DNA of 57,037 nt from NCBI GenBank assembly GCA_015063545.1, contig SVTX01000009.1, forward strand, positions 1 through 57,037. Direction: 5' to 3'. The notes under the pieces were generated by a model. It was not told where the DNA came from and made no database searches. It was given only the letters and a program-made list of their open reading frames with translations. The position numbers and the translations under genes are program-made. This DNA is from Oscillospiraceae bacterium (GTDB taxonomy: Bacteria; Bacillota; Clostridia; Oscillospirales; CAG-272). This document shows positions 50,701 through 57,037 of this stretch, piece after piece (positions within the stretch are counted from its first letter, which is position 1; every line of letters starts with the position of its first letter).

Positions 50701-50793
50701 ATGAGAATTCTTCGTCAAAAGCTCAAAAGTGGGATATTCGTGCGTTGTTCTCAGAGTGTATCCAAAGCCAAATCGCGTGGGATAGGTGCGTGA
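50701..50793 (+). CDS. Leader peptide of the pur operon
   Basis: A 30-residue reading frame (MRILRQKLKSGIFV..., ending KSRGIGA) with a strong ribosome site GGAGGAAACACCA. It is basic (nine Lys/Arg). Its stop codon TGA (50791-50793) lies in the loop of the terminator at 50774-50817. A ribosome that reaches the stop would cover the left arm and block the terminator. I know no family for the peptide; the arrangement is what suggests it is real. Confidence 0.5.
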   Translation: MRILRQKLKSGIFVRCSQSVSKAKSRGIGA

Positions 50794-50817
50794 CCTACTT
50801 GCGCGCTTTTTTGTTTT
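50774..50817 (+). terminator. Attenuator hairpin before purE
   Basis: Arms CGCGTGGGATAGGT and ACCTACTTGCGCG (outer CGCG and inner TAGGT/ACCTA paired, middle mismatched) followed by CTTTTTTGTTTTT. Lies 27 nt before the purE ATG. Confidence 0.7.
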
Positions 50818-50843
50818 TATAACTTTGAAAGGAATTTTGAAAC

Positions 50844-51341
50844 ATGAAAAAAGTTGGCATAGTAATGGGCAGTGACAGTGATCTGCCGATAGTGGAAAAG
50901 GCTTTTGCGGTACTTCGTGAATACGGCGTACCCTTTGAGGTAAGAGTTCTCTCGGCTCACCGCACACCCGTAGCAGCGGCTGAATTTGCGGGCAACGCAA
51001 AAAAGAACGGATTTGGCGTTATTATCGCGGCGGCAGGAAAGGCGGCTCACCTTGCCGGAGCTATGGCGGCTAACACCACACTCCCCATCATCGGTATCCC
51101 CGTAAAGTCATCCACACTTGACGGACTTGACGCGCTTCTTGCAACCGTACAGATGCCCTCAGGTATGCCCGTAGCGACCGTGGCTATTGACGGCGCGGCA
51201 AATGCGGCGCTTCTTGCGGTTCAGATACTTTCCACAGGTGACGAGCAGCTTTCCGCTGTGCTTGACGCAAAGAGGGCAGAGGCAGGAGCAAAGGTGCTCT
51301 CCAAGGATGCAGAGATATCCGCAAAATACAGCTGCCTTTGA
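50844..51341 (+). CDS. purE: N5-carboxyaminoimidazole ribonucleotide mutase (PurE, class I)
   Basis: A 165-residue enzyme that moves the carboxylate of N5-CAIR to give CAIR in purine synthesis. The signature [11 protein letters not shown] opens the protein, followed by VLSAHRTP and [11 protein letters not shown], and [29 protein letters not shown]. Length is that of a single-domain PurE. AAAGGA lies 11 nt before the ATG. First gene after the attenuator; purF-like follows after 50 nt. purK and purC are not adjacent. Confidence 0.95.
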   Translation: MKKVGIVMGSDSDLPIVEKAFAVLREYGVPFEVRVLSAHRTPVAAAEFAGNAKKNGFGVIIAAAGKAAHLAGAMAANTTLPIIGIPVKSSTLDGLDALLATVQMPSGMPVATVAIDGAANAALLAVQILSTGDEQLSAVLDAKRAEAGAKVLSKDAEISAKYSCL

Positions 51342-51391
51342 TATATTCGCAAAAACATATTCGCATACCCTAAAAAAGAAAGGAAACATAA

Positions 51392-52816
51392 ATGGGCGGT
51401 TTTTTTGGATTGACAAGCAGACGTGATGCTATATCCGACGTTTTCTTCGGAACAGACTATCATTCACACCTCGGTACCCGTCGCGGCGGTATGGCTGCGT
51501 ATGACGAGGAGATAGGACTTCAGAGAGATATTCACAATATTGAAAATTCTCCGTTCCGAACAAAATTCGATCACGTATTTGACGAGATGAGAGGAAATGC
51601 GGCTATAGGCTGCATAAGCGATACCGATCCTCAGCCGTTGCTTATTCGCTCAAGCATCGGAACGTATGCTATCTGCATCATCGGAATTATCAATAACGCC
51701 AAGGAGCTTATAGAGAATTATCTTTTGAAGGACGGCGGACATTTCGGCGTCATGACCGGAGGCAGAGTAAATTCAACGGAGCTTGTGGCCTCTCTTATAA
51801 ATCACAAGGACAATTTTGCTGACGGAATTAAATTTGCTCAGGACGTAATTGATGGTACAGCGTCAATTCTTATTCTTAAAAACGATGGCTCTCTCATCGC
51901 GGCGCGCGATAAACTGGGCCGAATTCCCGTTATAATCGGTAAAAATGAGGACGGACACTGCGTATCGTTTGAATCCTTTGCTATTGACAAGGTGGGATTT
52001 GAAAAGATCCGTGAGCTTGGTCCCGGCGAGATAGTGGAGCTTACGCCTTCAAGAATGATAGAATTAGCGCCTCCGAGAAAAGAGATGAAGATATGCTCAT
52101 TTTTGTGGACTTATTACGGATATCCCACTTCTACGTATGAGGGAATAAACGTTGAAATAATGCGATACCGCACCGGACAGATCATGGCACAGTATGACCG
52201 CGAGCACGGCAATACAGATGAGCTTGACTATATCGGCGGCATGCCCGATTCGGGAACACCGCACGCTATAGGCTACGCAAACGAGAGCCACGTGCCGTTT
52301 GCCCGTCCGTTTATCAAATATACACCCACTTGGGCGCGTAGCTTCACACCTTCCAATCAGAGAGAGAGAAGCCGCGTTGCAAAAATGAAGCAGACGCCTG
52401 TAAAGGAGCTTATAAAGGATAAAAACCTTTTGTTCGTGGACGACTCCATCGTTCGCGGAACGCAGCTTAAGGAAACGGTAGATTTTCTTTACGCGAACGG
52501 AGCAAAGAGCGTTCACATGCGCTCGGCATGCCCCCCCATTATGTATAGCTGCAAGTACCTTAATTTCACCCGCGCGACAAATGAGCTTGAGCTTATCTCA
52601 CGCAGAGTCATTCTTGAGCTTGAGGGAGAGGAAGGCTTTAAATATATTGACGAGTATAGTGATGCATCCACGGAAAGAGGCAAGGCGCTCAGACGGGCGA
52701 TATGTGATAAATTCCATTTTGCGTCCTTGGAATTCCAGACGCTTGAGGGCGTGATAAAATCCATTGGACTTGATCCGTCACAGCTTTGCACGTATTGCTG
52801 GACAGGCAAGGAATAA
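51392..52816 (+). CDS. purF: PurF-type amidophosphoribosyltransferase lacking the N-terminal cysteine
   Basis: A 474-residue protein with the full two-domain plan. The C-terminal half carries the PRPP motif LLFVDDSIVRGTQ and a terminal LCTYCWTGKE. The glutaminase half begins MGGFFGLTSRRDA instead of the MCGVFGI of active enzymes, so the nucleophile Cys is replaced by Gly; the next segment TDYHSHLGTRRGGMAAYD is conserved within this variant. Cys-dependent use of glutamine is thus unlikely; it may use free ammonia, receive it from a partner, or have another function. Position inside the pur operon supports a purine role. ATG follows AAAGAAAGGAAAC. I recall similar MGGFFG forms from other gut anaerobes; a second, canonical PurF may exist elsewhere. 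Confidence 0.8.
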   Translation: MGGFFGLTSRRDAISDVFFGTDYHSHLGTRRGGMAAYDEEIGLQRDIHNIENSPFRTKFDHVFDEMRGNAAIGCISDTDPQPLLIRSSIGTYAICIIGIINNAKELIENYLLKDGGHFGVMTGGRVNSTELVASLINHKDNFADGIKFAQDVIDGTASILILKNDGSLIAARDKLGRIPVIIGKNEDGHCVSFESFAIDKVGFEKIRELGPGEIVELTPSRMIELAPPRKEMKICSFLWTYYGYPTSTYEGINVEIMRYRTGQIMAQYDREHGNTDELDYIGGMPDSGTPHAIGYANESHVPFARPFIKYTPTWARSFTPSNQRERSRVAKMKQTPVKELIKDKNLLFVDDSIVRGTQLKETVDFLYANGAKSVHMRSACPPIMYSCKYLNFTRATNELELISRRVILELEGEEGFKYIDEYSDASTERGKALRRAICDKFHFASLEFQTLEGVIKSIGLDPSQLCTYCWTGKE

Positions 52817-52883
52817 ATGAATTGCCATTTGGGCGTGAATTGTCTTAAAACTACATGAATAAAAATAAAGTGAGGATATAAAA

Positions 52884-53933
52884 ATGCATTCAAATTCTAA
52901 AAGTGAGAGCTACGCTGCGGCGGGCGTTGATATAACGGCGGGATACAGAGCTGTTGAGCTTATGAAAAAGCATATTGCGAGAACAAAGAACGAGGGGTGT
53001 CTTGACGATGTCGGCGGCTTTGGAGGTTGCTTCGGATTGCCTGTCGCAGGCATGGAAGAACCCGTACTTGTTTCGGGTACGGACGGTTGCGGAACAAAGG
53101 TTAAGATGGCAATACTCATGGACAAGCACGACACAATAGGTATTGATGCGGTTGCTATGTGTGTAAATGATATTATCTGCTGCGGAGCAAAGCCTCTGTT
53201 CTTCCTCGACTACATAGCTTGCGGAAAGAATATTCCCGAAAAGATAGCAGAGATAGTCGGCGGCGTTGCCGAGGGTTGCGTTCAGTCGGGCGCGGCGCTT
53301 ATCGGCGGTGAGACTGCCGAGCATCCCGGCATGATGCCTGCCCATGAATACGACCTTGCGGGCTTTGCGGTAGGTATCGTTGACAAGAAAAAGATACTTG
53401 ATAACACAAAAATGGCAGAGGGCGACGTAGTCATTGCGCTTGCGTCCACAGGAGTTCACTCCAACGGCTTCTCGCTTTGCCGCAAGGTATTCGATATAGA
53501 CAACAACCCCGACAGCCTCTACACTCCCTGTGAGGAGCTTGGCGGCAAGAGTGTTGCAGAAACACTTCTTACACCCACAAGGATTTACGTAAAGAGCATT
53601 CTTGCGCTTCTTGAGAAGGTAAACGTAAAGGGCATCTCTCACATCACGGGCGGCGGGTTTTACGAGAACATTCCGAGATCCATACCCAAGGGACTTACGG
53701 CAAAAATCAATAAAAGCGCAGTTAAGGTTCTCCCCATATTCGATCTCATCGCAAAGACCGGAAATATTCCCGAAAGAGACATGTACAATACCTACAACAT
53801 GGGTGTCGGTATGAGTGTTGTCGTACCCGCGGGTGAGGTCGATGCGGCGCTTGAGATATTGCGCGCAAACGGTGAGGACGCATACGTTATAGGTCAGATA
53901 GTCAAGGGTGACGAGGGTGTTATCCTTATCTGA
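52884..53933 (+). CDS. purM: Phosphoribosylformylglycinamidine cyclo-ligase
   Basis: A 349-residue ATP-dependent enzyme that closes the imidazole ring (FGAM to AIR). It has the N-terminal SYAAAGVDITAGYRAVELMK, VSGTDGCGTKVKMA, the MCVNDIICCGAKPLFFLDY core, IGGETAEHPGMM and HITGGGFYENIPR in order, with normal length. GTGAGG lies 8 nt before the ATG. purN begins 22 nt downstream. Confidence 0.96.
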   Translation: MHSNSKSESYAAAGVDITAGYRAVELMKKHIARTKNEGCLDDVGGFGGCFGLPVAGMEEPVLVSGTDGCGTKVKMAILMDKHDTIGIDAVAMCVNDIICCGAKPLFFLDYIACGKNIPEKIAEIVGGVAEGCVQSGAALIGGETAEHPGMMPAHEYDLAGFAVGIVDKKKILDNTKMAEGDVVIALASTGVHSNGFSLCRKVFDIDNNPDSLYTPCEELGGKSVAETLLTPTRIYVKSILALLEKVNVKGISHITGGGFYENIPRSIPKGLTAKINKSAVKVLPIFDLIAKTGNIPERDMYNTYNMGVGMSVVVPAGEVDAALEILRANGEDAYVIGQIVKGDEGVILI

Positions 53934-53955
53934 CGGACAATCGGAGGAAACAGCT

Positions 53956-54576
53956 TTGAATAAAGTCAAGATAGCAGTACTTGTTTCAGGCGGCGGAACA
54001 AATCTGCAGGCGATTATAGATTATGCAAAAGAGGGACATATCCCCCACGGTGAGCTTGCGCTCGTGCTTTCGGACAAGCCGGGAGCGTATGCGCTGACTC
54101 GCGCCGCTATGAATGACATTCCTACAGCGGTCGTGTCGAAAAAAGACTGTGCGTCACAGGCTGAATTTGAGGAAAAAATGATAGCCGAGCTTGAAGCTCA
54201 CGGAATAGAGATGATAGTTCTCGCGGGATTTCTTTGTATTCTCACAGAGAATTTTGTAAAGAGATATCCCGAAAGGATAATTAACGTACACCCCTCGCTT
54301 ATTCCCGCGTTTTGCGGCAAGGGATATTACGGTCTTAAGGTTCATAAGGCGGCGCTTGACTATGGCGTGAAGGTCACAGGCGCTACCGTTCACTTTGTAA
54401 ACGAAGTGCCTGACGGCGGCAAGATCATTCTTCAAAAGTCTGTAATGATACGCAAGGATGAAACTCCCGAAAGCCTTCAGGCGCACGTTATGAAGAATGC
54501 CGAGTGGATAATTTTGCCCCGCGCCGTTGAGATGGTCGCAAAAAAAATAAGAAAGGGCGGAGAGCTTGAAGAATGA
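53956..54576 (+). CDS. purN: Phosphoribosylglycinamide formyltransferase
   Basis: A 206-residue folate-dependent enzyme that formylates GAR using 10-formyl-THF. Seen are IAVLVSGGGTNLQAI, the formate-site loop with AGFLCILTENF, and the catalytic NVHPSLIPAFCGKGYYG, with Asp in VPDGGKI. I chose a TTG start at 53956 because GGAGG lies 8 nt upstream and the product then matches the family N-terminus; no ATG is available and an upstream GTG would overlap purM. Its stop overlaps the purD start in ATGA. Confidence 0.93.
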   Translation: MNKVKIAVLVSGGGTNLQAIIDYAKEGHIPHGELALVLSDKPGAYALTRAAMNDIPTAVVSKKDCASQAEFEEKMIAELEAHGIEMIVLAGFLCILTENFVKRYPERIINVHPSLIPAFCGKGYYGLKVHKAALDYGVKVTGATVHFVNEVPDGGKIILQKSVMIRKDETPESLQAHVMKNAEWIILPRAVEMVAKKIRKGGELEE

Positions 54577-55838
54577 AGATAATGGTAGTTGGCGGTGGCG
54601 GACGTGAGCATGCCATCATAAAAAAGCTTAAGGAAAACAGCGAAGTTGAAGTTATTTACGCGCTCCCCGGAAACGGCGGTATAGCATCTGACGCGGTCTG
54701 CGTTAATATCGGCGCGAAGGAAATTGACAAGATAGTTGAATTCGCAACAGAAAACAAAATAGACTTTGCAGTGGTTGCTCCCGACGATCCGCTTGTTCTT
54801 GGCGCGGTTGATGCGCTTGAGGCAAGGAAAATTAAGTGCTTCGGCCCTCGCGCAAATGCGGCTATAATTGAGGGAAGCAAGGTGTTCTCCAAGAACCTTA
54901 TGAAGAAATACGGAATTCCCACAGCGACCTACGAGGTATTTTCAAACGTTGCTGACGCGCTTGAATACCTAAAGGACGCTCCTATTCCCACTGTCATTAA
55001 GGCGGACGGACTTGCGCTTGGCAAGGGTGTTGTGATTGCAATGACACGCGATGAGGCATATGATGCCGTTAAGTCCATCATGGAGGACAAGGTGTTTGGC
55101 AATAGCGGCAACAATATCGTTATTGAGGAATTCCTTACAGGTCCCGAGGTATCGGTGCTCTCGTTTACAGACGGCAAGACCATGGTGCCCATGGTGTCTT
55201 CAATGGACCACAAACGAGCCCTTGACGGAGATATGGGACTTAATACCGGCGGCATGGGAACAGTAGCTCCCAATCCCTATTACACAAAGAGTATTGCAGA
55301 CGAGTGCATGGAAAAAATATTCCTGCCCACGATGAACGCCATGAATGCTGAGGGCAGAACCTTTAAGGGATGCCTTTACTTTGGACTTATGCTTACTCCA
55401 AACGGCCCCAAGGTAATTGAGTACAACTGCCGTTTCGGTGATCCCGAAACTCAGGTGGTGCTTCCGCTTCTTGACAGTGACCTTCTTGCCATTATGCAGG
55501 CGGTTGCCGACGAGAGACTGTCCGAGGTAGAAGTCAAATTCTCCGAAGATTCGGCTTGTTGTGTTATTGGAGCGTCTCAGGGCTATCCCGGAAAATACGA
55601 ATCCGGCAACGAGATAACAGTAAACGGCGACATAGACGGACAGCTTTATATTGCGGGCGCAAAGACAGTTGACGGCAAGCTCGTGAATGCAGGCGGAAGA
55701 GTTCTCGGTCTTACTGCCAGAGCAGCGGATCTTCAATCTGCTGTAAATAAGGCGTATGCTGAGATAGAGAAGGTCAGCTTTTCAAATATGTACTACCGTC
55801 ATGATATTGGCAAACGCGCCCTTGAAGCATTAAAATAA
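54573..55838 (+). CDS. purD: Phosphoribosylamine-glycine ligase
   Basis: A 421-residue ATP-grasp enzyme that joins phosphoribosylamine and glycine. The N-terminal VVGGGGREHAI, VIKADGLALGKGVVIA, the ATP-grasp LTGPEVSVLSFTDG, MDHKRALDGDMGLNTGGMG and EYNCRFGDPETQ are all present. Normal length. Its start lies inside the end of purN (4-nt overlap), with GGAGAG 9 nt upstream, so the two are translationally coupled. Confidence 0.96.
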   Translation: MKIMVVGGGGREHAIIKKLKENSEVEVIYALPGNGGIASDAVCVNIGAKEIDKIVEFATENKIDFAVVAPDDPLVLGAVDALEARKIKCFGPRANAAIIEGSKVFSKNLMKKYGIPTATYEVFSNVADALEYLKDAPIPTVIKADGLALGKGVVIAMTRDEAYDAVKSIMEDKVFGNSGNNIVIEEFLTGPEVSVLSFTDGKTMVPMVSSMDHKRALDGDMGLNTGGMGTVAPNPYYTKSIADECMEKIFLPTMNAMNAEGRTFKGCLYFGLMLTPNGPKVIEYNCRFGDPETQVVLPLLDSDLLAIMQAVADERLSEVEVKFSEDSACCVIGASQGYPGKYESGNEITVNGDIDGQLYIAGAKTVDGKLVNAGGRVLGLTARAADLQSAVNKAYAEIEKVSFSNMYYRHDIGKRALEALK

Positions 55839-55853
55839 CAGCGAGGTATAAAA

Positions 55854-57037
55854 ATGGTTTACAGAATATACGTAGAGAAGAAAGCAGGTCTTGACCATGA
55901 GGCAAAGTCACTTCTTGGAGATCTTAATACTCTTCTTGGAATAAACAATCTCAAAGGCATACGTCTGCTCAACAGATACGACGTAGAAAACATCGAAGCA
56001 GAGCTTTTTAACTATGCGGTACGTACCGTGTTCTCCGAGCCTCAGCTTGATAACACGTATACCGAGATAGAGACGGCGGGCACTACCGTGTTTGCCGTAG
56101 AATATCTTCCCGGTCAGTTTGACCAGAGAGCCGACTCAGCGGCGCAGTGTATACAGATAATTTCTTGCGGTGACAGACCGATTGTTAAGACTGCAAAGGT
56201 ATATATACTTGACGGAGAGCTCACGGACGGGGATATTGCAGCGATAAAGAAGTACGTTATCAACCCTGTGGAGAGCCGAGAGGCAACTCTTGGTAAGCCC
56301 GAAACTCTCAAAATGGAGTATGACATTCCCGAAAGCGTAGCAACTCTTGACGGATTTACATCTCTTGACGAGGCAGGACTTGCGGCATTCATAAAAGAAC
56401 GCGGACTTGCTATGGATATTGACGATATAAAGTTCTGCCAGAGCTATTTTATAAGCGAGCAGAGAAATCCCACTATCACAGAGATCAAGATGATAGACAC
56501 ATATTGGTCGGATCACTGCCGTCACACTACGTTCCTCACGACTATCGACAGCGCTGAGTTTGAGGACGAGCTTTTGCAAAGAGCGTACAACGACTATATC
56601 GACGTCAGAGCGCAGCTTGGCCGCACAAAGCCCATAAACCTTATGGATATTGCGACTATTGCAACACGCTACCTCAAAGCAAACGGAAATCTTCCTCATC
56701 TTGATGAATCCGAGGAGATCAACGCTTGTACGGTTAAGATAAAGGTCGATTTTGACGGTGAAAAAGAAGATTGGCTCTTGCTCTTTAAGAACGAAACGCA
56801 CAACCACCCCACCGAGATCGAGCCCTTTGGAGGTGCTGCGACATGTATCGGCGGAGCTATCAGAGATCCTCTTTCGGGACGTTCTTACGTTTACGCGGCA
56901 ATGAGAGTTACGGGCGCGGGCAACCCCCTTACCCCCGTATCCGAGACAATAAAGGGTAAGCTCCCCCAGCGTAAGATAGTTACGACTGCGGCGGCAGGTT
57001 ATTCGTCATACGGAAACCAGATAGGACTTGCAACGGG
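55854..57037 (+). CDS. purL: Phosphoribosylformylglycinamidine synthase, large single-chain type (partial)
   Basis: The open frame runs off the right edge after 394 codons; the whole enzyme should be about 1200-1300 residues. The large form is shown by an N-terminal PurS-like domain (MVYRIYVEKKAGLDHEAKSL) and a long linker with MIDTYWSDHCRHTTF before NETHNHPTEIEPFGGAATC and GAIRDPLSGRSYVYAAMRVTG. It converts FGAR to FGAM with glutamine. GCGAGG lies 8 nt before the ATG, 15 nt after the purD stop, so it belongs to the operon. Confidence 0.94.
   Translation, partial: MVYRIYVEKKAGLDHEAKSLLGDLNTLLGINNLKGIRLLNRYDVENIEAELFNYAVRTVFSEPQLDNTYTEIETAGTTVFAVEYLPGQFDQRADSAAQCIQIISCGDRPIVKTAKVYILDGELTDGDIAAIKKYVINPVESREATLGKPETLKMEYDIPESVATLDGFTSLDEAGLAAFIKERGLAMDIDDIKFCQSYFISEQRNPTITEIKMIDTYWSDHCRHTTFLTTIDSAEFEDELLQRAYNDYIDVRAQLGRTKPINLMDIATIATRYLKANGNLPHLDESEEINACTVKIKVDFDGEKEDWLLLFKNETHNHPTEIEPFGGAATCIGGAIRDPLSGRSYVYAAMRVTGAGNPLTPVSETIKGKLPQRKIVTTAAAGYSSYGNQIGLAT

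Noticed and set aside
50668-50843. Guanine (purine) riboswitch before purE
   Set aside because: The conserved loop and junction sequences of the purine aptamer are absent; a leader peptide and terminator are seen instead.

Overview
The window looks like a chromosomal segment of a spore-forming gut Clostridia (Eubacteriales) species. The evidence is an alpha/beta-type small acid-soluble spore protein, a SipW/TasA-type secretion locus, a T-box leader, GGAGG-type ribosome binding sites, sigma-A promoters with 17-bp spacers, many U-tailed terminators, and lipoprotein signal peptides followed by Thr/Pro/Glu linkers as in gut Oscillospiraceae and Lachnospiraceae-like genomes. The assignment is an inference from gene content; no rRNA is present.

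Layout. 1-606: no protein gene supported, but two 40-nt tRNA-Ser(UGA) 5' halves, both cut at the anticodon loop. 607-4328 (minus): GNAT acetyltransferase, oligoendopeptidase F, GAPDH. 4654-7969 (plus): short archaeal-type prolyl-tRNA synthetase, a FtsW/RodA glycosyltransferase, a DUF4830 protein. 8021-9489 (minus): D-Ala-D-Ala carboxypeptidase and SecG. 9837-21793 (plus): a GH36-like glycosidase, then two large lipoproteins built on His/Cys repeat stalks, one with metallophosphatase plus SGNH hydrolase, the other with thioredoxin plus SGNH hydrolase. 22748-24517: tryptophan T-box and trpB2. 24751-27276: TasA-like protein, membrane partner and SipW. 27526-31842: spore protein, M29 aminopeptidase, GH39-like protein, RNase HI, lipoprotein. 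32001-34403: self-regulated TetR-ABC exporter operon. 34439-34730: tRNA-Leu(UAG) behind a leader of three 45-nt hairpin repeats copied from the tRNA's own 5' end. 34911-39573 (minus): cardiolipin synthase, 5'-nucleotidase-like lipoprotein, MATE transporter. 39791-43641: metF, a separate MetH reactivation-domain protein, metH. 43675-44901 (minus): a TIM-barrel hydrolase. 45168-49586: a third repeat-stalk lipoprotein carrying an ABC solute-binding domain. 49587-50003: a REP/MITE-like structured spacer. 50004 to end: DUF1934 gene, then purE-purF-purM-purN-purD-purL behind a leader-peptide attenuator; purL runs off the right edge.

How the genes work together. Housekeeping loci (purine, methionine/folate, tryptophan salvage, wall synthesis, Sec export) alternate with cell-surface loci. 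The best candidate for an undescribed system is the set of modular lipoproteins at 11519, 18773 and 45168. A lipid anchor and Thr/Pro/Asp/Glu linker lead into a stalk of short units, each with one His and three Cys, and the stalk carries different heads. The stalk DNA is arranged in perfect-period repeats (201, 123 and 81 bp) likely to vary in copy number. The second strongest oddity is the repeat array in the tRNA-Leu leader.
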